Assembly (NCBI RefSeq): GCF_000021305.1
Contig: NC_011772.1
Span: forward strand, 3,882,001 to 3,946,000
Reading direction: 5' to 3'
DNA: 64,000 bases
Origin: Bacillus cereus G9842
Lineage (GTDB): Bacteria > Bacillota > Bacilli > Bacillales > Bacillaceae_G
The position numbers and the translations under genes are program-made. Shown piece after piece: positions 9,818-18,953 of this stretch. Within the stretch, counting starts at the first letter, position 1; each line of letters opens with the position of its first letter. Below the pieces are notes generated by a model that worked only from the letters and a program-made list of their open reading frames with translations, did no database searches and was not told the origin of the DNA.

Positions 9818-10536
9818 CACACCATTTTATTAAATTCTTTTCGTAATCTTTTTATAATTCTTTTTTCTAAACGCGAAATGTATGACTGTGAAATCCCAAG
9901 CATATCCGCCACATCTTTTTGCGTCTTTTCCTCTCCTCCAGCAAGACCAAACCGAAGTTCCATAATTTGTTTTTCACGATCATTTAATTGGTGTAATGCT
10001 TTCATTAAAAGGTGACGATCTACAGTAGCTTCTAAATCTTTTGTAATAATATCATCATCTGTACCTAACACGTCAGACAACAACAGTTCATTCCCATCCC
10101 AATCAATGTTTAGCGGTTCATCAAAAGAAACTTCTGAACGATTTTTGTTATTTCGACGTAAATGCATTAAAATTTCATTTTCTATACAACGCGATGCATA
10201 TGTTGCTAATTTTATTTTCTTTTCTGGATTAAATGTATTTACCGCTTTAATAAGGCCGATTGTTCCTATACTAATCAAATCTTCAATATTTATCCCTGTA
10301 TTTTCAAACTTTCTTGCTATATATACAACGAGCCTTAAGTTACGTTCAATAAGTAATGACCTTGCTGCCTGATCTCCCTTTGGCAATTTATTCAAAAGAA
10401 CTTCCTCTTCTTCTTTCGTTAACGGTGGTGGCAACGCTTCACTTCCACCAATATAATAAATTTCATCGGTCTTAATTCCTAATTTCAGCAATACTTTATA
10501 CCAAAGGTATACTAAATAAAATTTTAATTTCATCAT
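9817..10536 (-). CDS. sigE: Early mother-cell RNA polymerase sigma factor E (pro-form)
   Basis: This 239-residue sigma-70 family protein carries an N-terminal, membrane-associating pro-sequence (hydrophobic residues 5-19, removed around residue 27-29 in the family). Region 2 follows ([16 protein letters not shown]...[11 protein letters not shown]). The region 4 helix-turn-helix ends in [10 protein letters not shown]. Activated by SpoIIGA cleavage, it runs early mother-cell transcription. It lies 20 bp downstream of spoIIGA in the spoIIG operon. Confidence 0.97.
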
Positions 10537-10555
10537 ATTATCCCGCCTCTCATTA

Positions 10556-11473
10556 TTAAGCGATCACCATTTTTTGTGAAATCAACATTTTTGGATGCAC
10601 AATACATTGATACTCCCCATTTGTAGACAGTTGTTGTGTATTTAATCCAATTAATACTTTGTTTACAACAATAGAACTACCTTCATGATCAACTTGCACA
10701 CTGTCAGGCTTAATTGCCCACAAAAATTGACTTTCTACTCCTACTGCACGGAAAGGAATTAAACGTAATTTTGTCGCCCAACCAGAATCATTTTCTGGTA
10801 TTTGAGGAATTTCTGTTTTGGAATAAATTTGTTCTGTTAACCAAGATGGTAAGCAATGTTCTAATGATGAAACATGCATAATCATAACGGGTGTTTTTGT
10901 TAATGGATCGTAAAGTTGGTTCCCACTGTCAATAAGACCTGCCAGTTCTAGTTCTTCTTCGGCCAATTGAATTTTTACTTTCACAATTTGGTCATAGTGT
11001 ATTTTCGTGACCTCTACGCTTTCAATACGCTTTTTAGAAAAATAATAAATTACCGGAAAACCAAAAATAACAAATAACCAACTAATTGGATCGCCGTAAG
11101 AAATTGACTGAGATTGAACCAATCCATTTACCATTTCATTCGTTTGCAAAAAGAAATGAGTTCCAATTAATCCTCCGCCAACCATAAAGGTTACAAAGTA
11201 AAAAGTAAAAACAGTCTGTGCATAATTTCTAAATGTTGTAAACCCAAATGCTGTATACACAATAAGTAACGAGTACAGTAGTTTCATAATTGGATGTGTC
11301 ATCATAGAAGCAAAAGGAGTAAAGGCAAAAATAACAATAGTTGAACCTATAAATGCCCCTAACACAAGCCTCCATCTTTTGATTTTCTTTTTTAACACGG
11401 TAGCTGTTAATAAAAGCAAAAGAAAATCAATGCAGGCGTTTAACAACCAAACAACGTCGGCGTAAACAACCAA
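10556..11473 (-). CDS. spoIIGA: Sporulation sigma-E factor-processing peptidase
   Basis: The protein is 305 residues from the TTG at 11473, with AGAGGTGA 5-7 nt upstream. An in-frame ATG-like start 16 codons further lies inside the promoter -10 region and is not credible. The N-terminal half has five hydrophobic membrane segments. The C-terminal half is an aspartic-protease domain with the catalytic motif D-S-G-N-Q-L. It cleaves pro-SigE at the septum after triggering by SpoIIR from the forespore. It is the first gene of the spoIIG operon. Confidence 0.95.
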
Positions 11474-11503
11474 ACAATTCACCTCTTTTTTCAAGTTGAG
11501 ACT

Positions 11504-11537
11504 AGTATAATGCATATCCAATAGGAAAGTGTGTCAA
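11504..11537 (-). promoter_or_regulatory. spoIIG promoter, sigma-A hexamers with 22-bp spacer (Spo0A-type)
   Basis: A consensus-like TTGACA (11532-11537) and TATACT (11504-11509) are separated by exactly 22 bp on the minus strand. The spacer is too long for normal sigma-A use. The B. subtilis spoIIG promoter has the same odd spacing and needs phosphorylated Spo0A. A 0A-box-like TGTCGGT lies upstream at 11584-11590 (plus strand). Confidence 0.85.
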
Positions 11538-11665
11538 TTTGCGGAGGTGTTTTTTTGTTATTTTGTGATTTCTAGACATAATCTGTCGGTAAAGAATAAA
11601 AGTACAAATTCATAGAATGATATACTCTTATTTTCACCAACAAAATATATTGAAATATACGAAAT

Positions 11666-11694
11666 AAAAAAAGACCTGCTTAGCAGGTCTTTTC
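11666..11694 (-). terminator. Second terminator downstream of ftsZ
   Basis: A 10-bp stem (11671-11680 with 11682-11691) is followed by a U-run on the minus strand. It lies about 40 bp beyond the first ftsZ terminator. Confidence 0.85.
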
Positions 11695-11705
11695 CATTTA
11701 AAAAA

Positions 11706-11735
11706 CAAAAAAGGAGCATGAAAGCTCCTTTTTTT
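11706..11735 (-). terminator. First terminator of ftsZ
   Basis: A perfect 11-bp stem (11707-11717 with 11724-11734) with a U-run follows the ftsZ stop codon directly. Confidence 0.9.
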
Positions 11736-12888
11736 ATCGTCTACGACGGTTACGTAAAAATGCTGGAATATCGATATCATCTGAATCTGAATGACGTTCA
11801 TGTACAACTGGCTCTTCACGCTTCATTTCACGTTTTACTTCACGTTGTTTTGAAGGTTGAGCTACTGGTTGTTGCTGTTGTTGCGTGTGGTTCGCATTCG
11901 GACGAATAATTGGTTTTGGTGGTTGAGTTGCAATGCTATCATCAAAACCAGTTGCAATTACAGTTACAACGATATCATCTTTTAATCCTTCGTTAATAAC
12001 AGAACCAAAGATCATATTTACTTCTGGATCTGAAGCTGAGGCTACGATATCTGCCGCTTCTTGTACTTCATATAAGCTTAAGTTAGCGCCACCCGTAATA
12101 TTCATGATAACACCTTGAGCTCCATCAATAGATGTTTCTAGTAATGGACTAGAAATCGCTTTTTTCGCAGCTTCTGCAGCACGATTTTCCCCGTTACCAG
12201 AACCAATACCCATTAAAGCAGAACCTCTATTAGACATAATTGTCTTTACGTCTGCAAAGTCTAAATTAATTAAACCTGGCGTTGCAATTAAATCCGAAAT
12301 ACCTTGAACACCTTGACGTAATACGTTATCAGCTTCACGGAATGCTTCTAACATTGGCGTATTTTTATCAACGATCTCTAATAAGCGATCGTTTGGAATT
12401 ACAATAAGAGTATCTACATTTTCTTTAAATGCTGCAATACCAGATGCTGCTTGCGTTGCACGTTTACGTCCTTCAAAAGTAAATGGACGTGTTACAACAC
12501 CAACTGTTAAAGCACCTAATTCTTTTGCAACTTGAGCAACAACTGGAGCTGCACCAGTTCCAGTTCCACCGCCCATACCAGCAGTTACGAAGACCATATC
12601 CGCACCACGAAGTGCTTCTTGGATCTGTTCTTTACTTTCTTCTGCAGCTTTTTTCCCTACTTCAGGGTTTGCGCCTGCACCAAGTCCACGCGTTAATTTT
12701 CCACCAATTTGCATTTTTGTTTCAGCTTTTGATAGATTTAATGCTTGTGCATCAGTGTTCACAGCGATAAAGTCTACACCTTGTACACCGTGTTCAATCA
12801 TACGGTTTACAGCATTGTTTCCGCCACCGCCGACACCGATAACTTTTATATTCGCTAATTGATCTTGAGTAGTATCAAACTCTAACAT
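11734..12888 (-). CDS. ftsZ: Cell-division GTPase FtsZ
   Basis: This tubulin homologue of 384 residues polymerises into the Z-ring at mid-cell. The GTP-binding tubulin signature G-G-G-T-G-T-G is at residues 106-112 and the T7 catalytic loop is N-L-D-F-A-D near 210. A Gln/Pro/Arg-rich linker (about 320-365) precedes the C-terminal conserved peptide [11 protein letters not shown], which binds FtsA, SepF and other partners. It lies 39 bp after ftsA in a shared unit ended by two terminators. Confidence 0.98.
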   Translation of the reverse strand: MLEFDTTQDQLANIKVIGVGGGGNNAVNRMIEHGVQGVDFIAVNTDAQALNLSKAETKMQIGGKLTRGLGAGANPEVGKKAAEESKEQIQEALRGADMVFVTAGMGGGTGTGAAPVVAQVAKELGALTVGVVTRPFTFEGRKRATQAASGIAAFKENVDTLIVIPNDRLLEIVDKNTPMLEAFREADNVLRQGVQGISDLIATPGLINLDFADVKTIMSNRGSALMGIGSGNGENRAAEAAKKAISSPLLETSIDGAQGVIMNITGGANLSLYEVQEAADIVASASDPEVNMIFGSVINEGLKDDIVVTVIATGFDDSIATQPPKPIIRPNANHTQQQQQPVAQPSKQREVKREMKREEPVVHERHSDSDDIDIPAFLRNRRRR

Positions 12889-12927
12889 GTCGAAATCCCC
12901 CTAGAACCTCATTTTTCGTGTCCAATT

Positions 12928-14235
12928 TTAATCCCATAAATAACGGAATACACGTTTTACTTTTGACATCATACGGTCATCATTTTGATTATTATTGTTT
13001 TGATTACGAGTTTTTTGTTTCGCAGGTTGCTGTTGTACCGGCGTTGGTGCTGGTGCTGGTACTGTTTCAAAATGCTCTTGCTTTTCCTGCACATTTTTCC
13101 CACGTAATTTAGCTTTTTGATAAGAATGTTTAATTAATCCAACTCCGCTTGTATATTGGGGCTCACGCACACCAATATAATCAGGAGTTGCTACACGAAC
13201 ATTTTCATGTAAAATATCATATGCAAGATCAAGAACACCTGGCATAGAAGCAATTCCGCCAGTTAGTACATAACCAGAAGCCACTTGCTTTACTCCTAAC
13301 TTACGCACTTCATCTTGAACAAACATTAAAATTTCCTCTACACGAGCCTCTATTATATCCGATAATTCCAACTGAGAATATTGTTCTGTTTGATCACTTC
13401 CCATAATAGGAACCGTAAACATCTCTTCTTCAGATGCTGTATCATAAAAAGCATGTCCATATTTCAACTTAATTTGATCTGCATTTTCTGTTGAAGTTTT
13501 CAACCCAATTGCAATATCCTTCGTTATATGGTCTCCACCTAATGGTAATACGCTCGTCGCTTGTAACTCTCCGTCTTTAAAAATAGATAAAGTTGTAGAT
13601 CCTCCCCCCATATCAACAAGGGCTACTCCTCTATTTTTTTCATCTGAAGATATAGCAACTGTTGCAGCCGCTAAAGGTTGAAGACAAATATCAACAATTT
13701 CAAGACCTGCTTTTTCTACACAACGAAGTAGGTTATGTAGTAAAGTTCTCGAGCCTGTAATAAGTGTACCTTCCATTTCTAATCTTACACCGATCATCCC
13801 GCGTGGATCGTTAATCTCGTCAAGACCGTCTACGATGAACTGTCGAGGTACCACATCAATAAACTCACGTTCTGGAGCAATTGACACAACTTGTGCTGCA
13901 TCTAGAACGCGTAAGACATCTTCATTCCCGATTTCACGATCTTCATTTGAAACAGCGACTACTCCGTGACAAGGAAGTAGCTGTACCTGGTTTGCATTGA
14001 CACCTACTACAACTTGCTCAATATGGATTCCCACCATACGCTCAGCTTGTTCAATTGCTTTTTTAATTGATCGAACAGTCTCGTCTATATCAACTATCGA
14101 TCCCTTCTTTAAACCATTTGATTTTACATTTCCAACACCAATAATGTTTAAGCTGTCATTAACCATTTCACCAATGATGACTTTAACATTGGATGTACCG
14201 ATGTCAAGACTAACATATATTTCATTGCTGTTCAT
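12928..14235 (-). CDS. ftsA: Cell-division protein FtsA
   Basis: This 435-residue actin-like ATPase links FtsZ filaments to the membrane. The phosphate-1 motif is at the N-terminus (S-L-D-I-G-T-S-N-V-K-V), with the SHS2/1C insertion after it. V-D-M-G-G-G-S-T-T is near residue 205 and a T-G-G-I-A-S-M-P-G motif is near 340. The C-terminus ends in an amphipathic membrane-targeting helix (S-K-V-K-R-V-F-R-Y-L) after a Pro/Gln-rich linker. GGAGG precedes the ATG. It is the first gene of the ftsAZ unit. Confidence 0.97.
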   Translation of the reverse strand: MNSNEIYVSLDIGTSNVKVIIGEMVNDSLNIIGVGNVKSNGLKKGSIVDIDETVRSIKKAIEQAERMVGIHIEQVVVGVNANQVQLLPCHGVVAVSNEDREIGNEDVLRVLDAAQVVSIAPEREFIDVVPRQFIVDGLDEINDPRGMIGVRLEMEGTLITGSRTLLHNLLRCVEKAGLEIVDICLQPLAAATVAISSDEKNRGVALVDMGGGSTTLSIFKDGELQATSVLPLGGDHITKDIAIGLKTSTENADQIKLKYGHAFYDTASEEEMFTVPIMGSDQTEQYSQLELSDIIEARVEEILMFVQDEVRKLGVKQVASGYVLTGGIASMPGVLDLAYDILHENVRVATPDYIGVREPQYTSGVGLIKHSYQKAKLRGKNVQEKQEHFETVPAPAPTPVQQQPAKQKTRNQNNNNQNDDRMMSKVKRVFRYLWD

Positions 14236-14634
14236 TCTTTGGCACCTCCTTCTTTATTTATACCATACAACTCAATATATGGAACAACAATCGCAACTTT
14301 ACTATTTATAAGAAAAATATTCAACGTCTTTATACGTTTCCCTTTTTTAACCCTATATTTTTCTTATTTTTATTTAGCATTCAATTAAGAATATCGCAGT
14401 AAACTATGAATAACTGCTTATCTTGAAATAATTCTATTTCGAGTGTAAAGTTTACCGCCAAGTATAAGTCTACACTAAGATGTACTCATAGAAAAGTGAA
14501 ACTTGTACCAATACTAGTATGAATCTAAGAATTTTTACATATTTTTCATCAAATGAACCATTCTTCTAAATTCGTATGCATATAATAGAACGTTTGTTTT
14601 GTTTTTTCTGCTATAAGCAACGAAAACTACCATT
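14236..14634. other. Intergenic region divIB-ftsA, no coding sequence seen
   Basis: This stretch of about 400 bp is AT-rich. In B. subtilis ylxW, ylxX and sbp occupy this place, but no open frame for them exists here. It carries at least one plausible ftsA promoter (14296-14324). Confidence 0.7.
14296..14324 (-). promoter_or_regulatory. Possible sigma-A promoter of ftsAZ
   Basis: TTGAAT (14319-14324), a 17-bp spacer and TAAAGT (14296-14301) lie on the minus strand about 60 bp before the ftsA start. B. subtilis ftsAZ has several promoters including a sigma-H one. I could not identify a convincing sigma-H site. Confidence 0.4.
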
Positions 14635-15405
14635 CTATTCTTTTTTTTCTTCCGCACCTAATTCTTTCGTATATGCACCTACTTCTAAATCAATTAATAC
14701 CTTCTTACCTGGCTCAATTGTTTTTAAAATAAGCGGATAGGCTTCCATACGTTTTGCGAAATTTTGAATCGTAGTGCTCACTTCATAACCTTCATTCATA
14801 TATAAAGTAAGATGATCTTCATTCGCATTCGTTGGAGAATAGCGAATCTCCGAAATAGATTTTAAAATAGCTGGTGTTAATTTTTCTAGTTCAGCGATTA
14901 ACTCCTTCATTTTCTCTTCTTTAAAAGGTTCGAAAATCGGTGCTGCAACAGGAAGTTTTCCATTAGGTAGTACATCAAGTGTTTTTCCATTCTCTAATAA
15001 CGGTTGTAATTTTCCCTCTTTATTTATATAACCAATCGTTAAATATTCTTCAATATGAACATCAATCTTGTTTGGAAAACGTTTTTTTACATTTACTGCT
15101 TTAATTTCTTTTCGCTTCGTTAAGTTTTCTTCAGCTTTATGTGCTGTCACTCGGAAATAACTTGTATCATATGTCACGCCTGAATCCTTCATTACTTGCT
15201 CATCCGTCATATAATGATTTCCAAACACACTAATCTTTTTTATATTACTAAGCGGAGACCGAAAATAAATTAAAAAGAGCACTAATAAAAATAAAATTGA
15301 TATGTATAAAATCAATCGATGATTAACATTTTTTTTGTTTTTTTTCTTTTGATTTTTCAATTTTGGTACACGATCTTGTAGTTTAATCACTTTACTATTA
15401 TTCAT
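14635..15405 (-). CDS. divIB: Cell-division protein DivIB (FtsQ)
   Basis: The protein has 256 residues: a basic cytoplasmic tail rich in Lys/Asn (1-28), one transmembrane helix (about 29-47), then an extracytoplasmic POTRA domain. The POTRA domain begins N-I-K-K-I-S-V-F-G-N-H-Y-M and precedes the beta domain. It forms a complex with FtsL and DivIC and recruits PBP2B to the septum. It is downstream of murB, separated by 50 bp. Confidence 0.93.
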   Translation of the reverse strand: MNNSKVIKLQDRVPKLKNQKKKNKKNVNHRLILYISILFLLVLFLIYFRSPLSNIKKISVFGNHYMTDEQVMKDSGVTYDTSYFRVTAHKAEENLTKRKEIKAVNVKKRFPNKIDVHIEEYLTIGYINKEGKLQPLLENGKTLDVLPNGKLPVAAPIFEPFKEEKMKELIAELEKLTPAILKSISEIRYSPTNANEDHLTLYMNEGYEVSTTIQNFAKRMEAYPLILKTIEPGKKVLIDLEVGAYTKELGAEEKKE

Positions 15406-15455
15406 GTACGATCCCCCTATGTAACATAAATGATAATGAGCGGAACGAATAACCG

Positions 15456-16361
15456 TTATCTTCCAATGATTTCTACTTCTGTGTGCATATCTACATCAAA
15501 TTTATCCTTAATTGTATGTTTTATTAATTCAATTAAGGACAATACATCTTGCGCTGAAGCTCCCCCGGTATTAACAATAAAATTGCCATGCATTTGAGAA
15601 ATTTGAGCTCCACCAATCCTATAACCACGAAGCCCTGCTTTTTCTACTAAATCGCCTGCAAAATGTGGGATTGGATTCCGAAATATACTTCCTGCACACG
15701 GGTGATTCCATGGTTGCGTTTCACGGCGGTAATCTTTATTATTTTGCATGCTACGTACAATTTCTTCACGTTTTCCCGCCTGTAATTGAAACTCCGCCTC
15801 TAAAACAATACCAGGCCGTTTCGTTTGCAATACAGATGCCCGATAAGAAAACTCCAGTTCTTTATTCGTTAACCAGTCAATTGTACCGTCTTCAAACAGA
15901 ATGAGAGCCTTCGATAATACACTCGATATATCCGATTTATGTGCACCTGCATTCATATATACTGCACCACCGACACTTCCTGGAATGCCGCTTGCAAACT
16001 CCAATCCAGCTAACCCTTGACGACTAAGTAAAGTTGACAATTTAATAAGAGAATATCCACTACCAACTCTTACCTTATGTTTTTCGACCTCTAAGTGATC
16101 TAATCCTTCTCCTAAACGAATAACAACACCTTCTATGCCTCGATCAGATACAAGAAGGTTTGAACCGCGCCCAATTACAGTCCACTTCGTTTTGTATTGC
16201 TTTACTAACTGTAATGTTTTTTCAATACCGGCTACATGCTTAGGCACAATTAAAATATCCGCTGGTCCACCTATTTTCATAGTTGTATAACGCGCTAACG
16301 ACTCGTTAACTAAAACACGACCAACGTCTGCTTCTATAAGCTCATTTACTAATTGTTCCAT
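15456..16361 (-). CDS. murB: UDP-N-acetylenolpyruvoylglucosamine reductase
   Basis: This 301-residue FAD enzyme reduces UDP-GlcNAc-enolpyruvate to UDP-MurNAc, the second committed step of peptidoglycan precursor synthesis. The FAD-binding motifs are [10 protein letters not shown] and V-I-G-R-G-S-N-L-L. The type II active-site region reads C-A-G-S-I-F-R-N-P, with the proton-donating Ser. GGGGGAG favours the ATG at 16361 over a TTG two codons upstream. A possible leader peptide or repeat lies directly upstream. Confidence 0.96.
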   Translation of the reverse strand: MEQLVNELIEADVGRVLVNESLARYTTMKIGGPADILIVPKHVAGIEKTLQLVKQYKTKWTVIGRGSNLLVSDRGIEGVVIRLGEGLDHLEVEKHKVRVGSGYSLIKLSTLLSRQGLAGLEFASGIPGSVGGAVYMNAGAHKSDISSVLSKALILFEDGTIDWLTNKELEFSYRASVLQTKRPGIVLEAEFQLQAGKREEIVRSMQNNKDYRRETQPWNHPCAGSIFRNPIPHFAGDLVEKAGLRGYRIGGAQISQMHGNFIVNTGGASAQDVLSLIELIKHTIKDKFDVDMHTEVEIIGR

Positions 16362-16378
16362 AGACAATCTCCCCCATA

Positions 16379-16560
16379 TTAAGTCTCCTTATGACAATAA
16401 TATGCAGGGCGTTCACCTAACGTTATCCCTCTATTTACGGGCATTACAGCTCCTAAATCAAAATTCGGCGGTAACAAAGAAGTTAGGCGGTATCGGGATG
16501 CCAGTAAACATCCGATTAGTGAAAGGTAATAATCAACGAGAGAGAATCACTCCCCACTGA
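16379..16560 (-). other. Structured or possibly repetitive element with mini-ORF between murG and murB
   Basis: The minus strand carries a 21-codon ORF (ATG at 16444, stop at 16379-16381) with AGGAG 5 nt before the ATG. The frame stays open upstream to 16546 without a strong start. A hairpin (16492-16500 with 16509-16516) lies within. The stop codon is 17 nt before the murB ATG. It could be a leader peptide, a small protein, or a copy of a cereus-group interspersed repeat. I cannot decide without a genome search. Confidence 0.35.
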
Positions 16561-16573
16561 TTAAAGCCTCACT

Positions 16574-17668
16574 TTATTTTTTTACAAGCTTATTCATTAC
16601 TTCATACAGCTTATTTGCTGCATCTGGAATACCTAGTTTCTTAGCAGCTAGCTTCATATTTTGTAATGTTTGTGCATCCAATAAAATCTCATCAATATCA
16701 CGAATAAGTGTTTCAGCTGTTAAATCTTTTTCAAGTAACATTTTTGCCGCTCCTTTATCAACAACTGAACGTGCATTCTTTTCCTGATGATTATTTGTTA
16801 CGTACGGACTCGGTATTAACACACTTGGTTTTCCTAACGCTGTTAATTCTGCAAGTGTTGTTGCCCCAGCCCTTGAAACAACAAGGTCTACACCAGTTAG
16901 TACCTCTGGCATATTATGAATGAACGGCTTAATAATAACATTGTTCGGGTTCCCTTTTTGCTTCACGGCTTCCATCACTTTGTCATAATGTACTTCACCT
17001 GTTACATATAGTATTTCGTAGCTTTTGTTCCCAAACTGTTCAATTGCTTCAACGAAGGCATCGTTAATCGGTCTAGCCCCACGACTTCCACCAAATATAA
17101 GTACAGACTTTTTAGGAAGAGAAAGCCCAACTGAACGTTTCCCTTTCATTCCATTTTGATCCATTACCTCTGATGCTCGCGGATTACCTGTCATTACCAC
17201 TTTTGACTCTGGAAAATGCTCTGTAGCTGCTTCAAAACAAACAGCAACTTTATCAACATAACGACTTAAAAATTTGTTCGTTACACCTGGTACACTATTT
17301 TGTTCATGTACAATAGTCGGAATACCTAATTTGGCTGCAGCGTATACAACTGGTCCACATACATATCCACCCGTTCCAATTACGATATCCGGATTAAAAC
17401 GACGAATATATCGTTTACTATCCTGTACACCTTTTAGAAAACGCATTACTGTTTTCACATTATCTAATGATATTTTTCGTTTAAATCCGCTTATAACAAT
17501 AGATTGAAATGGTATACCTGCTTTTGGAACGATTGTACTCTCTAGTCCATTTTCCGTACCAATATATAAAAATCTTGCTTCTGGATTTAACTTTTTTATT
17601 TCTCTAATTAAAGCAAGAGCTGGATAAATATGACCACCAGTACCCCCACCACTCACTAATACACGCAC
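16574..17668 (-). CDS. murG: UDP-GlcNAc--undecaprenyl-PP-MurNAc-pentapeptide GlcNAc transferase
   Basis: This glycosyltransferase (GT28) of 364 residues turns lipid I into lipid II on the inner membrane face. The N-terminal [11 protein letters not shown] loop starts at residue 7, and the C-terminal domain has F-G-G-S-R-G-A-R and [10 protein letters not shown] for UDP-GlcNAc binding. The start is a GTG at 17668 with GGAGGAG 6 nt upstream. The open frame runs 25 codons further through the spoVE terminator. It follows spoVE, as in B. subtilis. Confidence 0.96.
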   Translation of the reverse strand: MRVLVSGGGTGGHIYPALALIREIKKLNPEARFLYIGTENGLESTIVPKAGIPFQSIVISGFKRKISLDNVKTVMRFLKGVQDSKRYIRRFNPDIVIGTGGYVCGPVVYAAAKLGIPTIVHEQNSVPGVTNKFLSRYVDKVAVCFEAATEHFPESKVVMTGNPRASEVMDQNGMKGKRSVGLSLPKKSVLIFGGSRGARPINDAFVEAIEQFGNKSYEILYVTGEVHYDKVMEAVKQKGNPNNVIIKPFIHNMPEVLTGVDLVVSRAGATTLAELTALGKPSVLIPSPYVTNNHQEKNARSVVDKGAAKMLLEKDLTAETLIRDIDEILLDAQTLQNMKLAAKKLGIPDAANKLYEVMNKLVKK

Positions 17669-17743
17669 TACTAACTCCTCCGCTTCTCTTTTCTTATTTC
17701 CATTATATTTATTTCTATATACATATTGCATTTTTACACACAT

Positions 17744-17775
17744 ACGAAAAACCCTGTCTTATAAACAGGGTTTAG
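17744..17775 (-). terminator. Hairpin between spoVE and murG (attenuator-like)
   Basis: A 9-bp stem (17749-17757 with 17765-17773) overlaps the spoVE stop and is followed by TTTTCG on the minus strand. The short U-run suggests partial termination inside the dcw cluster. Confidence 0.55.
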
Positions 17776-18863
17776 TAGCGAGAATGGCGACTTATATTTA
17801 ATAATACACCTACTGCCATTAACATTAATGTCAAACTTGATCCACCATAACTTAAAAACGGCAAGGTAATACCCGTAACGGGCATCAGTCCTGTTACAAC
17901 ACCAACATTAATCATTACTTGAATCGCAATCATCGCCACAATACCTACTGCTAAAAACGTACCATATAAATCTGGCGCTCCTAATGCGATACGAATCCCG
18001 CGCCATAATAATAGACTAAATAATAATAACACAAATGAACCACCAATAAAACCTAATTCCTCGGATAAGATTGCAAATATAAAGTCAGTTTGTGGTTCAG
18101 GTAAATAAAGAAATTTTTGTCTACTTTGTCCAAGCCCAAGTCCAAATAATCCACCGGGTCCAATTGCGAGTAATGATTGGATAATTTGAAATCCACTTCC
18201 AAGCGGATCTGCCCACGGGTCTAAATATGATGTAATGCGCTTCATTCGATACGGTGCTGATGCGATTAACCCTACAAACCCTGCTACACCAAGCAAACCA
18301 AACATCGCAAAGTGAAAGACCCTCGCTCCCGAAATAAATATCATAATGATACATGTCCCAACCATTACCGTTCCTGTCCCAAGGTCTGGCTGTAACATAA
18401 TCATCCCAAAAGCAAGAAACACAAAACTAAGAGCCGGTAATAAACCACGTTTAAAAGATGTAATCAATTTTTGCCGTTCCGCTAAAAACTTTGCCAAGAA
18501 AATAATCATCGCAAACTTCATAAATTCTGACGGTTGAATCGAAAATGCTCCGATCCCAATCCAACTTCGTGCTCCTCCTCGAACAAGACCTACTCCAGGA
18601 ATAAGAACGAGAATAAGAAGAATGAAGCAAACTAGCAAAATTACTTTTGAATACGTACGCCACACCCAATAATCAATTTTCATAATAAAAAACATAGCTA
18701 CTACACCAAGACCCGCAAACAGTAATTGTCTTTTGGCAAAAAAGAATGAGTCCCCCATTTTATAAGAGGCCCAAACTGCACTCGCACTATAAACCATAAT
18801 CATTCCGATTGTCAACAATGAAAGTGTTACGATGATGAGAATAAAATCAGGCGTTTTCTTCAT
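17772..18863 (-). CDS. spoVE: SEDS-family stage V sporulation protein E
   Basis: The protein has 363 residues with about ten transmembrane helices and the SEDS signatures Y-S-A-S-A-V (N-terminal), Q-P-D-L-G-T-G (periplasmic loop) and P-F-L-S-Y-G-G-S-S-L (C-terminal). SEDS proteins polymerise lipid II with a partner class B PBP. Position between murD and murG, with spoVD nearby, marks it as the spore-cortex enzyme SpoVE. The housekeeping paralogue FtsW is encoded at 57996-59174. The ATG at 18863 fits the family N-terminus better than a TTG three codons upstream. Confidence 0.93.
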   Translation of the reverse strand: MKKTPDFILIIVTLSLLTIGMIMVYSASAVWASYKMGDSFFFAKRQLLFAGLGVVAMFFIMKIDYWVWRTYSKVILLVCFILLILVLIPGVGLVRGGARSWIGIGAFSIQPSEFMKFAMIIFLAKFLAERQKLITSFKRGLLPALSFVFLAFGMIMLQPDLGTGTVMVGTCIIMIFISGARVFHFAMFGLLGVAGFVGLIASAPYRMKRITSYLDPWADPLGSGFQIIQSLLAIGPGGLFGLGLGQSRQKFLYLPEPQTDFIFAILSEELGFIGGSFVLLLFSLLLWRGIRIALGAPDLYGTFLAVGIVAMIAIQVMINVGVVTGLMPVTGITLPFLSYGGSSLTLMLMAVGVLLNISRHSRY

Positions 18864-18909
18864 TACCCACAAACACCACCTCTTTAGGCAGAACCTTTTG
18901 CCCTATGTA

Positions 18910-18947
18910 ACAAAACATCAGTAGGTGTTAGCCTACTGATGTTTTGA
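18910..18947 (-). terminator. Strong hairpin downstream of murD
   Basis: A perfect 14-bp stem (18912-18925 with 18932-18945) lies between the murD stop and spoVE. The following T-run is short and interrupted (TTTTG), so readthrough is likely. Confidence 0.6.
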
Positions 18948-18953
18948 TTTACT

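Noticed and set aside
17772..18863. Two SEDS genes (here and at 57996-59174) as a recent duplication
   Set aside because: They differ throughout and occupy the same separate positions as SpoVE and FtsW in B. subtilis, so they are old paralogues.
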